64,000 nt of DNA. It comes from Planctomycetota bacterium. Its GTDB lineage: Bacteria; Planctomycetota; SZUA-567. A model generated the notes under the pieces. The model searched no databases. It was not told the origin of the DNA and saw nothing but the letters and a program-made list of their open reading frames with translations. This document shows, in pieces, positions 25,197 through 35,211 of the stretch. Numbering within the stretch: position 1 is the first letter of the stretch; each line of letters begins with the position of its first letter. The position numbers and the translations under genes were made by a program. Where the stretch lies: assembly GCA_031261425.1 (NCBI GenBank), contig JAISJR010000017.1, forward strand, positions 17,443-81,442, read 5' to 3'.

Positions 25197-25694
25197 ATGT
25201 CTTTTAACGCTTATTTGCAGTTGGACGGTATTGACGGCGAAGCCACCGACGCGGAACACAAAAAGTGGATACCGTTGTTGGGATTGGATTTCGGCGTGGA
25301 TTTGCCGATTTTGATTGACCGCAATACCGGCGGTCCGTCCAGCACCAATCGCGCCAACTTTCACGAACTGACGTTGACCAAAGGCATTGACGCCGCGACG
25401 CCGAAGATTTACGCCAATTGCGCCGGCGCCAAAGTGATTAACAAGGCGAAGATTGAAATCGCGCGCGGCTTGGGCGGAAAATTGGTGAAACCGATTGTGA
25501 TTGAATTGGAAAAAGTGTATATCACGTCGGTGGACACGTTGGCGTCGGCGGCGGTGCATCGGGTGCCGGTGGAAATCATTACGCTGAATTACGGCACGAT
25601 TAAATGGACTTACACGTCCTCCGATTTGACGAAAGGCGCGGCGGGCGGCAATGTGGAGTTCAAGTGGGATTTGGTCGCCAATAAATCCGCGTAG
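25197..25694 (+). CDS. T6SS tube protein Hcp (standard length)
   Basis: 165 residues with MSFNAYLQLDGIDGEATDAEHKKWIPLLGLDFG, the Hcp signature. AAGGAGAGAA precedes the ATG at 25197. It lacks the N-terminal extension of the first Hcp. It ends EFKWDLVANKSA. Two hcp genes at the start of the locus may make alternative tubes. Confidence 0.94.
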   Translation: MSFNAYLQLDGIDGEATDAEHKKWIPLLGLDFGVDLPILIDRNTGGPSSTNRANFHELTLTKGIDAATPKIYANCAGAKVINKAKIEIARGLGGKLVKPIVIELEKVYITSVDTLASAAVHRVPVEIITLNYGTIKWTYTSSDLTKGAAGGNVEFKWDLVANKSA

Positions 25695-25697
25695 TTA

Positions 25698-25789
25698 AAA
25701 GTTAAAAAAAGTTGAAAGTTGAAAGTTGTGGTTGCGGTTATTTCAACTTTCAACGCTAAACTTTCAACTTTTCGCTGTCCACTGCCCAC
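25698..25789. repeat. AGTTGAA heptamer repeat with inverted partner
   Basis: GTTAAAAGTTAAAA and AGTTGAAAGTTGAAAGTTG on the left face TTTCAACTTTCAACG and AACTTTCAACTTTTC on the right; CACTGCCCACT follows. This forms a hairpin between hcp and tssE. Confidence 0.7.
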
Positions 25790-25797
25790 TCGTAATT

Positions 25798-26325
25798 ATG
25801 CCCGACATTTTCTCCCATCGCGCCGAACAAAAAGTCGCCGAAACCGAGTTGTTGCCCTGTTTGCTGGACCGGTTGACCGACCTTGAGCCGCATCGCGAGG
25901 GGGAAGCGACCGAGCGGCGCGTGGCGTCGCTACGCCAATATCGCGAGTCGATTTTACGCGATTTGCAATGGCTGCTAGGCAGTCGCTCGTTGTTCAACCG
26001 CGCCGACGACCTCGCGGCGGCGCCGCGCGCGGTGCAAGAATCGGTGCTGAATTTCGGGATGCGCGACCTCACCGGACAGACGATTGCCGGTCGCCGGCGC
26101 GAACAATTAACGAATTGTCTGCGCGAGGCGCTAACGCGGTTTGAGCCGCGGATAATGCCGGACACTTTGGCAGTAAAAATCACCACGCACGACGACGACG
26201 AACGAGTGCCGGCGACTTCGCTTCGGCTGGATTTGCGCGGCACGTTGTTCGCTTTGCCGGTGCCGGAAGAATTGGTTTTCCGCACCGACCTCGATTTGGA
26301 AACCGGCGCGATAAAGAACGGGTGA
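25798..26325 (+). CDS. tssE: T6SS baseplate protein TssE (gp25-like)
   Basis: 175 residues from ATG 25798; the longer frame upstream is repeat sequence. The gp25/TssE region includes RQYRESILRDLQWLLGSRS and VLNFGMRDLTGQTIAGRRRE. It fits between the sheath and TssF/TssG in the baseplate. The heptamer repeats end 8 bases before the start, with no clear ribosome site. Confidence 0.9.
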   Translation: MPDIFSHRAEQKVAETELLPCLLDRLTDLEPHREGEATERRVASLRQYRESILRDLQWLLGSRSLFNRADDLAAAPRAVQESVLNFGMRDLTGQTIAGRRREQLTNCLREALTRFEPRIMPDTLAVKITTHDDDERVPATSLRLDLRGTLFALPVPEELVFRTDLDLETGAIKNG

Positions 26326-26339
26326 TTTTTCGATTAAAA

Positions 26340-26460
26340 AAAAGAACGTATCCACGAATTTTCACAAATTAGACGAATTAACACGAATTTTTTCTTACGG
26401 CGGTTGCTCTTTAATTCGTGAAAATTAGTGTAATTCGTGGACAACTCTCTTGGGCAAATT
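26340..26460. repeat. AATTCGTG/CACGAATT repeat cluster
   Basis: CACGAATTTTCACAAATTAGACGAATTAACACGAA on the left, then GCTCTTTAATTCGTGAAAATTAGTGTAATTCGTGGACAAC on the right, an inverted set between tssE and tssF. Confidence 0.6.
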
Positions 26461-26485
26461 CGCGGACGCATCTCTTTGAAAAACA

Positions 26486-28336
26486 ATGGACTCCCAATTC
26501 ATCAATCTTTACAACGACGAACTTCTTTATTTGCGCGGGCTCGGCGGCGAGTTTGCGCGGGATTTTCCGAAAATTGCCGGTCGATTGGGGCTTGACGGTT
26601 TCGCCTGCGCCGACCCGTATGTGGAGCGGTTGCTTGAGGGCTTCGCGTTTTTGACGGCGCGCGTCCGCCACCGGCTCGACGCCGGTTATCCGCAACTTTA
26701 CGAATCGTTGCTCGAAGTTATTTGTCCGTCTTATCTCGCGCCGACGCCGGCGTTGGTTATCGCCGGCTTGGTTCCCGATATGAAAGAGGGCGCGCTTTAC
26801 GGCGGCTACCGCGTGCCGCGCGGCACGTTGCTGAAATCCGGCGTGGCGGACGGTCAGCAAACCGCTTGCCTTTTTTCCACCGCTTTTGCGGTCGCGCTGT
26901 ATCCGCTCGTCATCGACCGATTGCGGGCGGTTACCGGCGGTTTGGGCGAGATGGGTTTGCCCGCGCAGGCGCCGGAAGACGAACATCTGCAACTCGGCTT
27001 GCGTTGTCTCGGCGGCGAAGGCGCGGCAAAATTGCGGCTCGACTCTTTGCGGGTGCATTGGCGCGGCGACGTGGTCGCGGCGACGCTTTACGAACAATTG
27101 CAAACGCGGTTAAAAGCGGTGTATGTCGTCGATGACGCCGCCGGAAAATGCGTCGGCGTCTTGCCGCCGGCGGCGGTGGCGCCGGTCGGTTTCCGCGACG
27201 ACGAAGCGTTATTGCCGGACGATACCGGCGCTTATTCCGGCTATCGCTTGTTGCGCGAGTATTTCGCTTTTCCCGACCGTTTTTTATTTGTCGATATTAA
27301 CGGCTTGCGTCCGGCGTTGTCCAAATGTTCCGGCAAAGAATTTTCGCTGATTTTCGCCTTGCGTCCGGGGCGCGCGCCGTTGCCCGCGGCGTTGACCGCC
27401 GAGAACGCGCGGCTGTTCGCCGTGCCGGCGGCGAATGTGTTTATGAAACGGTGCGACCATATTTTGCTCGACCGGCAGACGCACGAATATCATCTCGTCG
27501 CCGACCGGACGCGCGCGCAGGATTTTGAAATTTACCGCGTCAACACGGTGCGCGGTTTGGCGGCGGATTTAACGACGGCGCGGGAATTTCGCCCGTTATA
27601 TGCGGCGAACGACGGCGACCTCGACGCGCCGCCGCGCAATTATTATTTAGGACACCGGCGGCAACGGTTGGACTCGACCTACGAACAACGGCACGGCAAA
27701 CGCTCGCGTTACAGCGGCAGTGAAATGTTTATTTCGCTGACGGACGGCGGCGGCAAAGGAGAAGATTGGCGGTATCTCGCGGTGTCGGCGTTATGCACGA
27801 ACCGCGATTTGCCGTTCAAAATGCCGCGCGATTTGCACGGGCGGGATTTTACGTTGGAGGTCGGAATGCCGGTGGAGCGGATTGCTTGTTTAAGCGGTCC
27901 GACGCCGCCGCGACCGGCATTGGCGGCGGGCAAAGACGCGTGGAAAGTCGTCGGGCATTTGTCGCTGAATTATTTGTCGCTCAGCGGCGAGCGCGGCGCG
28001 GCGGCGTTGCGGGAGATGCTGGCGTTATACAGTGAAAACGGCGACCCGAATTTGCGCGACCAGACGCGGGGCTTGACGGCGACGCGAAGCGAACCGTTGT
28101 TGCGGCGGTTGCCGGGGCAACATTTCGGTTCGCTGGCGCGGGGATTAGGCATAAAACTGACGTTTGACGAGCGGGCGTTCGCGGGACTGGGCGTGTTTTT
28201 ACTGGGGCGGATTTTGGCGGAATTTTTCCGGCAGTATGCGTCCATCAATTCGTTCGTAGAAACGGCGCTGTGCGCCGGCAACGGCGATGAAATCGCCCGC
28301 TGGGAAGCCGCGCCGGGTAAACGGAGCGTGCTGTAA
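26486..28336 (+). CDS. tssF: T6SS baseplate protein TssF (ImpG/VasA)
   Basis: 616 residues, ATG 26486. It begins INLYNDELLYLRGLGGEFARDFPKIAGRLGL, the family hallmark, and contains the RVRHRLDAGYPQLYESLLEVICPSYLAP segment. The C-terminus FGSLARGLGIKLTFDERAFAG is also typical. It forms the TssF2G wedge of the baseplate with TssE and TssK. Followed by tssG after 93 bases. Confidence 0.96.
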   Translation: MDSQFINLYNDELLYLRGLGGEFARDFPKIAGRLGLDGFACADPYVERLLEGFAFLTARVRHRLDAGYPQLYESLLEVICPSYLAPTPALVIAGLVPDMKEGALYGGYRVPRGTLLKSGVADGQQTACLFSTAFAVALYPLVIDRLRAVTGGLGEMGLPAQAPEDEHLQLGLRCLGGEGAAKLRLDSLRVHWRGDVVAATLYEQLQTRLKAVYVVDDAAGKCVGVLPPAAVAPVGFRDDEALLPDDTGAYSGYRLLREYFAFPDRFLFVDINGLRPALSKCSGKEFSLIFALRPGRAPLPAALTAENARLFAVPAANVFMKRCDHILLDRQTHEYHLVADRTRAQDFEIYRVNTVRGLAADLTTAREFRPLYAANDGDLDAPPRNYYLGHRRQRLDSTYEQRHGKRSRYSGSEMFISLTDGGGKGEDWRYLAVSALCTNRDLPFKMPRDLHGRDFTLEVGMPVERIACLSGPTPPRPALAAGKDAWKVVGHLSLNYLSLSGERGAAALREMLALYSENGDPNLRDQTRGLTATRSEPLLRRLPGQHFGSLARGLGIKLTFDERAFAGLGVFLLGRILAEFFRQYASINSFVETALCAGNGDEIARWEAAPGKRSVL

Positions 28337-28429
28337 TCGAGTTTGATGCCAAAGTATGCGGTCGCTCTATTCAATTTGGTATTTCTCCGTGTCCTCTTAT
28401 CTAATTTTCTCTATTCCCGCTAAACGCCG

Positions 28430-29407
28430 ATGCCGTCTCTCGCCGACCAGCCGCTTGCCGCCACCGAATTTTTCCGTTTAGGGCGGGAAATCGAATTGGC
28501 AAATCCGCAATTGCCGCGGTTAGGCAAAGCCGCGTTGCCCGACCGCGAGCCGTGGCGCTTCGGGCAAATTCCCGCAATGAAATTCGCGGCGGCGGAATTA
28601 GGCGGCGCGGCGAAAACGAAAGCCGGCAAAAAATTCGCGCCGGTGAAATTTTTGGGGTTGCTCGGCGCCGACGGACCGTTGCCGCTCGCCTACACCGAAT
28701 ACGCGATTTCGCGCTATCGCCACAACGACGACCCGACGCTCGTCGAGTTTTTGAACATTTTTCATCAGCGGGCGGTTACGTTGTTTTATCGCGCGTGGGC
28801 GGCGAGCCGCGCCGAAATCAGCATCGACCGCGCGGACGACGATTATTTCGGCGAAATCGTCGCGGCGTTGAGCGGCATTTATGAAAAATCGTTGCGCGGA
28901 CGGGACGCGATTCCCGACGAAGCGAAACGCCATTTTGCCGGTTTGTCGGCGGGCGGGACGCGCTCGCCGCTCGGTTTGGAAAAAATCATTTGCCGCTATT
29001 TCGGCTGGCGGGCGCGCGTCGAAGAATTTTGCGGCGACTGGTATGCCATCCCCGACCGCTACCATTGTTTGCTCGGCGGCAACCACGCGGCGCTCGGACA
29101 GTCGGCGGTGGCGGGAAGCGTCAGTTGGGAAATCAATTTGCGCTTCGCCTTGCGGATTGGCGCGCTCGCTTTGCGCGACTACGAAAAACTTCTGCCGGGC
29201 GGGCGCAGTTACGAGCGGTTGCGCGATTGGGTGAATTTTTACGCGGGAATAGAGTTGTCGTGCGAATTGCGGCTGGAACTTTGCCGCGACGAAATTCCGG
29301 CGACGAAACTCGGCGAATACGGGCAACTCGGACGGACGACGTGGTTGCGCGACCCGCAATCGCCGCCGCCGGAAAATCCGGTGGTTAAATTTCGGTTAAG
29401 CGAATGA
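28430..29407 (+). CDS. tssG: T6SS baseplate protein TssG (ImpH)
   Basis: 325 residues. Typical TssG segments: FLNIFHQRAVTLFYRAWAA, GLEKIICRYFGWRARVEEF and the final motif QLGRTTWLRDPQSPPPENPVVKFRL. Partner of TssF in the baseplate wedge. ATG 28430 without strong ribosome site; a GCTCTATTCAAT motif lies about 65 bases upstream. Confidence 0.95.
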   Translation: MPSLADQPLAATEFFRLGREIELANPQLPRLGKAALPDREPWRFGQIPAMKFAAAELGGAAKTKAGKKFAPVKFLGLLGADGPLPLAYTEYAISRYRHNDDPTLVEFLNIFHQRAVTLFYRAWAASRAEISIDRADDDYFGEIVAALSGIYEKSLRGRDAIPDEAKRHFAGLSAGGTRSPLGLEKIICRYFGWRARVEEFCGDWYAIPDRYHCLLGGNHAALGQSAVAGSVSWEINLRFALRIGALALRDYEKLLPGGRSYERLRDWVNFYAGIELSCELRLELCRDEIPATKLGEYGQLGRTTWLRDPQSPPPENPVVKFRLSE

Positions 29408-29455
29408 TTAAGAGTTTTAAGAGTTTTAAGAATCTTAAGATTCTTAAAGTCCTTA
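29404..29455. repeat. TTAAGAG/TTTTAAG repeat
   Basis: Tandem TTTTAAGAG units and the palindrome AAGAATCTTAAGATTCTTAAA at the end of tssG, ahead of tssH. Confidence 0.55.
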
Positions 29456-29491
29456 ATAGTCCCCAATCTCTCATCATCAGGAGTAACCCCA

Positions 29492-32209
29492 ATGCCCGAA
29501 ATTTCCCGCGCCAAATTGTTTGGCAAATTAAATCCGGTGGCTTACAAGTCGATGGAAGCGGCGACGACTTTTTGCAAGTTGCGCGGCAATCCTTACGTCG
29601 AAGTCGTCCACTGGCTCAACCAAGTCGTCGCGCTCGCCGACGCCGATTTGCAACATCTTATCACCCATTTCCAACTCGACCGCTCGCGGCTCGCCGCCGA
29701 TTTGACCCGCGCGCTCGACGCTCTGCCGCGCGGCGCGACGGCGATTTTGGACTTTTCCACGCCGCTGCAATTGGCGGTCAAAGAAGGGTGGCTGTATGCG
29801 TCGATGCTGTTCGGTAGTGGGGCGGTGCGCACCGGTCATCTCGTCGTCGCGATGTTGAAAGAGCGCGATTTGACGGCGCAATTTCTCAATATCAGCGCCG
29901 AATTTCGCAAAATTAAAATCGACGAATTAGTCGGCGATTACGCCGCCATCACCGCCGGTTCGCCGGAGGAACGGCAAGCCGCGTCCGACGGCTCGCATCT
30001 CGCGGGCGGCGCCGAACCGGGCGAAGCGTCCGGCGCCATCGCGCCCGCCGCGCTGGGCAAGGGCGAGGCGCTGAAAAAATTCTGTGAAAATTTAACCCAA
30101 AAAGCCCAAGACGGGAAAATCGACCCGGTGCGCGGACGCGATAATGAAATCCGGCAAATCGTCGATATTTTAATGCGCCGCCGCCAGAACAATCCGATTT
30201 TGACCGGCGAAGCCGGCGTCGGCAAAACCGCCGTGGTCGAAGGATTCGCGTTGCGCGTCGCCGCGGGCGACGTGCCGCCGCCGCTGAAAGACGTGCAACT
30301 CTATTCGCTCGATTTGGGACTGCTCCAAGCCGGCGCCAGTATGAAGGGCGAATTTGAAAATCGGTTGAAACAAGTCATCGAAGAAGTCAAGAGTTCGCCG
30401 ACGCCGATTATTTTGTTTATCGACGAGGCGCACACGCTTATCGGCGCGGGCGGCGCGGCGGGACAAAACGACGCGGCGAATTTGCTGAAACCGGCGCTGG
30501 CGCGCGGCGAATTGCGGACCATCGCGGCGACGACGTGGGCGGAATACAAAAAGTATTTTGAGAAAGACCCGGCGCTGACGCGGCGCTTCCAAAACATTTT
30601 GGTCGAGGAGCCGGACGACGAAAAAGCCGTAGCGATGATGCGCGGAATGTGCGGCGTGTTGCGCGAGCATCATAAGGTCGAAGTTCTCGACGAAGCGTTG
30701 ACGGCGGCGGTGAGTTTGTCGCGGCGTTATATTCCGGCGCGGCAGTTGCCGGATAAATCGGTCAGCGTGTTGGACACGGCTTGCGCGCGGGTGGCGATTA
30801 GCCGTTACGCGGAACCGGCGCCGGTCGAAAGTTCGCGGCGGCGCATCGAAAATATGGCAGTCGAAATCGGCATTTTGCAACGCGAAGACGCCGCCGGTCT
30901 CGACCACGCCGCGACGCTGACGAAATTGACCGCCGCATTGGACGCGGAAAAAACGCGCTTCGCCGAACTCGACAAGGCGTGGAAAGACGAACTTGGTTTA
31001 GTCGAAAAAATTCTCGAAAAACGCGCCGGACTGCTACCGGCGGCGGCGAAAAAAGACGCGGGCGATGCCGTTGCCGCCGATGCCAGCGCCGCGCCGGTTG
31101 CCGCCGATAATAATGATGACCGCGCGGCGACGCTCGCGGAACTCCGCGAGTTGGAAACGCAATTGGCGGCGAAACAGGGCGAAGCGCCGCTCGTGTTGCC
31201 GTTTGTGAATCGGGACGCGATTGCGGCGGTGATTGCGGATTGGACGGGGATTCCGGTCGGGCGGATGATGAAAGACCAAATCGCGCAGGTCTTGGATTTG
31301 CCGAATTTATTGAAAAAGCGCGTCGTCGGGCAGGACCACGCGCTCGACGCCATCGCCAAACGGATTCAGACGGCGCGGGCGAATTTGGAAGCGCCGGAAA
31401 AACCGATTGGCGTGTTTATGTTCGCGGGGATGAGCGGCACCGGCAAAACGGAAACGGCGCTGACGTTGGCGGAAGCGCTTTACGGCGACGAGCGGAATCT
31501 CATCACGATAAATATGTCGGAATTTCAGGAAGCGCACACGGTTTCGACGCTCAAAGGCGCGCCTCCCGGTTATGTCGGCTACGGCGAGGGCGGCGTGTTG
31601 ACCGAAGCGGTGCGGCGCAAACCGTATAGCGTTTTGCTCCTCGACGAAATGGAAAAGGCGCATCCCGACGTGCACGAAATTTTCTTTCAGGTCTTCGACA
31701 AAGGGCAAATGAAAGACGGCGAGGGGCGGGAAATTAATTTCCGCAATTGCGTTATCATTATGACCAGCAACGTCGGGAGCGAGACGGTGCGGCGGTTGTG
31801 CCGCGACGCGGAGAATTTGCCGGCGGTCGAGACGCTCGCCGAAGCGATGCGCCCCGATTTATTGCAGGCGTTTCCGGCGGCGTTGTTGGGGCGGATTGTG
31901 GTCGTCCCGTATTATCCGCTGTCGGCGACAGTAATGCGGAACATCATCGACCTGAAACTCGGCGCGGTGAAAAAACGCATCACGGCAAATTACGGCATTG
32001 AGTTGGCGGTAACGGACGCGGTGTATGAATTGATTCGCGAGCGGTGCAACGAAGTCGAAAGCGGAGCGCGCGTGGTGGACGCGATAATCACCAACACGCT
32101 GTTGCCGGAAATCAGCCGCGAGTTCCTCACCGCGCTGTTGGAAAACCGTCCGGTCAAAGCGGCGGCGGTCGAGGTCGAGGGCGGGAATTTTACGTATAAA
32201 TTTGAATAA
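29492..32209 (+). CDS. tssH: T6SS sheath-recycling ATPase TssH (ClpV)
   Basis: 905 residues, ATG 29492 with CAGGAGTAA. The N-domain (about 1-160) is ClpV-like. The first AAA domain has Walker A GEAGVGKT (near 238) and Walker [15 protein letters not shown]. The second has [18 protein letters not shown] (near 646) and a [21 protein letters not shown] segment. The intermediate coil is interrupted by an Asp/Ala-rich insert with [10 protein letters not shown]. The protein would disassemble contracted TssBC sheath. It is the last core gene before the VapBC-like insertion. Confidence 0.97.
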   Translation: MPEISRAKLFGKLNPVAYKSMEAATTFCKLRGNPYVEVVHWLNQVVALADADLQHLITHFQLDRSRLAADLTRALDALPRGATAILDFSTPLQLAVKEGWLYASMLFGSGAVRTGHLVVAMLKERDLTAQFLNISAEFRKIKIDELVGDYAAITAGSPEERQAASDGSHLAGGAEPGEASGAIAPAALGKGEALKKFCENLTQKAQDGKIDPVRGRDNEIRQIVDILMRRRQNNPILTGEAGVGKTAVVEGFALRVAAGDVPPPLKDVQLYSLDLGLLQAGASMKGEFENRLKQVIEEVKSSPTPIILFIDEAHTLIGAGGAAGQNDAANLLKPALARGELRTIAATTWAEYKKYFEKDPALTRRFQNILVEEPDDEKAVAMMRGMCGVLREHHKVEVLDEALTAAVSLSRRYIPARQLPDKSVSVLDTACARVAISRYAEPAPVESSRRRIENMAVEIGILQREDAAGLDHAATLTKLTAALDAEKTRFAELDKAWKDELGLVEKILEKRAGLLPAAAKKDAGDAVAADASAAPVAADNNDDRAATLAELRELETQLAAKQGEAPLVLPFVNRDAIAAVIADWTGIPVGRMMKDQIAQVLDLPNLLKKRVVGQDHALDAIAKRIQTARANLEAPEKPIGVFMFAGMSGTGKTETALTLAEALYGDERNLITINMSEFQEAHTVSTLKGAPPGYVGYGEGGVLTEAVRRKPYSVLLLDEMEKAHPDVHEIFFQVFDKGQMKDGEGREINFRNCVIIMTSNVGSETVRRLCRDAENLPAVETLAEAMRPDLLQAFPAALLGRIVVVPYYPLSATVMRNIIDLKLGAVKKRITANYGIELAVTDAVYELIRERCNEVESGARVVDAIITNTLLPEISREFLTALLENRPVKAAAVEVEGGNFTYKFE

Positions 32210-32246
32210 TTATTGATTGATTGATGATTGACACGAAAGGTAACGT

Positions 32247-32480
32247 ATGCCGTCGTCCGCCGTTAAAAAACTCAAATTTGTCGAAGTGATGAATTATTTA
32301 TTGGCGTTGCCGCGCGGCGACAAGGAGATGGTGATTCGCGAATTATCCAAGCCGGACGAGTCCAAGATGACGCGCGACGAATATCTTGATTTTTTGCTGA
32401 ACGCGCCGGTGTTCGGCGAGGAAGAAGTCGCGCCGATGTTGCGCGCGCGCGCGGAGATAAATCGATGCTTTCCGGCATAG
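32247..32480 (+). CDS. putative antitoxin of a VapBC-like pair
   Basis: 77 residues, ATG 32247 after GAAAGG. It is a short, highly charged protein (MTRDEYLDFLLNAPVFGEEE) with no clear DNA-binding domain. It overlaps the following PIN gene by 16 bases, the usual arrangement of type II toxin-antitoxin operons. Placed between tssH and vgrG, so it could be an insertion or a stabiliser. Confidence 0.7.
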   Translation: MPSSAVKKLKFVEVMNYLLALPRGDKEMVIRELSKPDESKMTRDEYLDFLLNAPVFGEEEVAPMLRARAEINRCFPA

Positions 32481-32863
32481 TGGCGGACGCTTGCGTGTTG
32501 ATTGATTTTTTTCGCGCCAAGGAAAAAGCCGCGACGTTGTATGTGAAATTAACGCGCCAATATGCGAGCGTTTACGTCCCGACCACGGTTTTGTATGAGG
32601 TCTTGGTCGGCGACACGCCAGCCGGACGCCTCTTTTGGCAAAAAATGTTTAACTCGTTGCCGATTTTATCGTTCACCGAGGCGGACGCGCGGCTGGCGGC
32701 GACCATGGCGCAAAAATTGCGCCATAAAAATTTGCGGATGGAACCGGCTGATCTCTTCATTGCCGCGACGGCGATTACGCGCGAATTGCCGCTTGCCACT
32801 TTGAACGCGCAACATTTTAATATGCTAAAAGGTATCGCCAATTTACCGCTGATAACCGGATAA
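32465..32863 (+). CDS. PIN-domain toxin (VapC-like)
   Basis: 132 residues. PIN nuclease pattern: Asp8 in VADACVLIDFF, Glu45 in TTVLYEVL, and a later acidic pair around MEPADLFIAATAI. VapC-type proteins are metal-dependent RNases. It starts inside the preceding gene. It is 32 bases upstream of the vgrG start. Confidence 0.87.
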   Translation: MLSGIVADACVLIDFFRAKEKAATLYVKLTRQYASVYVPTTVLYEVLVGDTPAGRLFWQKMFNSLPILSFTEADARLAATMAQKLRHKNLRMEPADLFIAATAITRELPLATLNAQHFNMLKGIANLPLITG

Positions 32864-32895
32864 TTTGACGATAACCATCTGCGGAGGAGAAAAAT

Positions 32896-35058
32896 ATGTC
32901 CTACACCCAAGACAACCGTCCGGCGAAAATCACCACGCCGTTGGGTAAAGACAAACTGCTGTTGCAAACGCTGACCGGCGAAGAGGCGTTGGCGCGACCG
33001 TTTCGCTACGAGGCGGTTTGCGCGAGCGCCGACCATAATCTCGACCTCGCCCAACTCATCGGGCAAAGCGTTACGGTGGCGCTCAAAAGCGAAAAAGAAA
33101 AAGGCGACACGCGCTATTTCAACGGCGTTTGCACTTCGGCGCGGCAATTCGCCGGCGCCACGGTGTTGGCGGAATACCGCTTGGTGATTGAGCCGTATTT
33201 CGCGCTGTTGCGCCACTCGCAGAATTGCCGCTTGTTCCAAAAAAAGAAATTGCCGGACATTGTCAAAGCGGTGTTCGCCGCCGCCGGTTTGAGCGACTAT
33301 AAATTGTCGCTGACCGGCAATTACCCGGAAATCCCGTTTTGCGTCCAATACAACGAAAGCGATTTCGCTTTCGTCAGCCGCCTGCTCGAACAAGCCGGCG
33401 CTTACTACTATTTCAAGCACGCCGACGGCAAGCACGAAATCACGCTGGTTGACGCGATGAGCGCGCACGCGACCGGCAACGGCGCGGCGGCGGCGAGTTT
33501 TTTGGAAAACGTCCTCCACTGGACGGCGGAACAAAATTTCGTTACCGGCAAAACCGCGACCGTGGCGTATGACTTCAAAAATCCGCGCGGCGATTTGGCG
33601 GCGAAAAAAGCCCAAGACCCCCGGCATCCGGCGGGCAAGTTGGAAAAGTATCTCTTTCGCGGCAACGATTATTTTCAGAGCGCCGACGGCGAAGCGCTGG
33701 CGCAAACCGCGCTCGAAAGCGAACAAGCGCGGCATAAAACGTTCGCCTGTCAAACGACCGCGCGCGGCTTGGCGACCGGTTTTACGTTCAAACTGCAAGA
33801 TTGTCCGGTGAGCGCGCAAAACGCGGACTATTTAATCGCCGAGAGCGATTTTCGCCTCGACACGGCGAATTACGAAAACGGCGACGACGGCGAAATTGTT
33901 TACGCGGCGAATCTGCGCGGCATTCCGAAGTCCGCGATTTTCCGACCGGCAATTATCACGCCGCGTCCGACCGTGTACGGCTTGCAAAGCGCGGTCGTCG
34001 TCGGCAAAAAAGGCGAGGAAATTTGGACCGACGATTATCGCCGCGTCCAGGTGCAATTCGTCTGGGACCGCGACGGCAAAAAAGACGAAAACAGTTCGTG
34101 CTGGTTGCGCGTGGCGCAAATTTGGGCGGGCAAACAATTCGGCGCGGTGTTCACGCCGCGCGTCGGCGACGAAGTGTTGGTCGAATTTATCGGCGGCAAT
34201 CCCGACCGTCCGGTCGTCGTCGGCTCGCTTTACAACGAGGTCAACCGACCGCCCTACGACAAAAGTATGTTGGAGGTCTCCGGCATTAAAACCCATTCAA
34301 GCAAAGAGGGCGACGGCTTCAACGAATTGCGTTTCAACGACAAAAAAGATAGCGAACTGTTCGCGTTGCAGGCGCAGAAAGATATGACCACGTTGGTCAA
34401 AAATCAGTTGACGCTGACCGTCGGCGACGACGACCATAAAGACACCGCCGATATGAAAACGACGGTCAAACACGATTTAATCGGCGTCGTCGAAAACAAT
34501 CACGCCGACACGGTGAAAAAAGACCAAACGCTGACGGTCGAAAACAACCGGACGCGGACGGTGAAAAAAGACGAGACCGTAACGATTGAGGGCAACCGTT
34601 CTTCGACGGTGAAAAAAGACGAAACGGCGAAAGTCGAGGGCGCGCGTAATCTGACGGTGAGCAAAGACCAAACGACGAAAATCGACGGCGCGCGCAGTTT
34701 GACGGTGAGCAAGGACGATGCGACGAAAGTCAGCGGCAAGCGGTCGGCGAACATCACCGGCAACGACGAGGTCGCCGCGCAGGAAATCACGCTGACCGGC
34801 AAGACGAAAATCACGCTGAAAGTCGGCGGCTCGACGGTGGAAATTTCGGCGAGCGGCATCACGCTGAAAAGCGGCGCGTCGTCGATAGCGCTGTCGGCGA
34901 GCGACATCACCGAAAAAGCGGGCGCCAGTAAATTGTCGTTGGGCGCGGCGCAGGCGGCGTTGGAAAGCGTGCAAACGACGGTGAAAGGCACCGCGACGGC
35001 GGAATTGTCGGCGTCGGGAATGGTTACGGTCAAAGGCGGCGTGGCGATGATAAATTAG
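32896..35058 (+). CDS. tssI: T6SS spike protein VgrG/TssI
   Basis: 720 residues, ATG 32896 after GCGGAGGAG. The gp27/gp44-like part has RLFQKKKLPDIVKAVFAAAGL and a PFCVQYNESDFAFVSRLLEQAGAYYYF core. The gp5-like OB/beta domain has VVGKKGEEIWTDDYRRVQVQF, CWLRVAQIWAG and GDEVLVEFIGGNPDRP. Residues 520-620 carry the repeated KKDxTxTVEGNR beta-helix units. It ends after AVLESVQ-type beta repeats with no extra C-terminal catalytic domain, so it is a structural rather than evolved VgrG. It caps the Hcp tube and binds PAAR. Confidence 0.96.
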   Translation: MSYTQDNRPAKITTPLGKDKLLLQTLTGEEALARPFRYEAVCASADHNLDLAQLIGQSVTVALKSEKEKGDTRYFNGVCTSARQFAGATVLAEYRLVIEPYFALLRHSQNCRLFQKKKLPDIVKAVFAAAGLSDYKLSLTGNYPEIPFCVQYNESDFAFVSRLLEQAGAYYYFKHADGKHEITLVDAMSAHATGNGAAAASFLENVLHWTAEQNFVTGKTATVAYDFKNPRGDLAAKKAQDPRHPAGKLEKYLFRGNDYFQSADGEALAQTALESEQARHKTFACQTTARGLATGFTFKLQDCPVSAQNADYLIAESDFRLDTANYENGDDGEIVYAANLRGIPKSAIFRPAIITPRPTVYGLQSAVVVGKKGEEIWTDDYRRVQVQFVWDRDGKKDENSSCWLRVAQIWAGKQFGAVFTPRVGDEVLVEFIGGNPDRPVVVGSLYNEVNRPPYDKSMLEVSGIKTHSSKEGDGFNELRFNDKKDSELFALQAQKDMTTLVKNQLTLTVGDDDHKDTADMKTTVKHDLIGVVENNHADTVKKDQTLTVENNRTRTVKKDETVTIEGNRSSTVKKDETAKVEGARNLTVSKDQTTKIDGARSLTVSKDDATKVSGKRSANITGNDEVAAQEITLTGKTKITLKVGGSTVEISASGITLKSGASSIALSASDITEKAGASKLSLGAAQAALESVQTTVKGTATAELSASGMVTVKGGVAMIN

Positions 35059-35062
35059 ATAC

Positions 35063-35178
35063 GAATTAGAAATTACAAATTAAAAATTACAAATTGTGGA
35101 GGTAATTCGCAAATTCGCTTCGCGTAATTTTTAATAATTACTCCGTTATTTTTAATTTTTAATTTGTAATTTTTAATT
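35063..35178. repeat. ATTAAAA/TTTTTAAT heptamer hairpin
   Basis: AAATTAAAAATTAC units, GTGGAGG, a centre TTCGCTTCGCG, ACTCCG and TTTTTAATTTGTAATTTTTAATT units. Between vgrG and the following gene. Confidence 0.85.
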
Positions 35179-35211
35179 GCTCTTTCTCTTAACTCACCAC
35201 AGGAAAAAAAT

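Noticed and set aside
32572..33819. Long antisense reading frame over vgrG (and similar ones over tssM, the second binding protein and tssH)
   Set aside because: Long antisense frames arise from the GC-rich codon bias; they have no ribosome sites, and their Arg- and Gly-rich products have no family features.
32896..35058. Evolved VgrG with a toxin domain
   Set aside because: The protein ends after the beta-helix repeats; there is no additional C-terminal domain.
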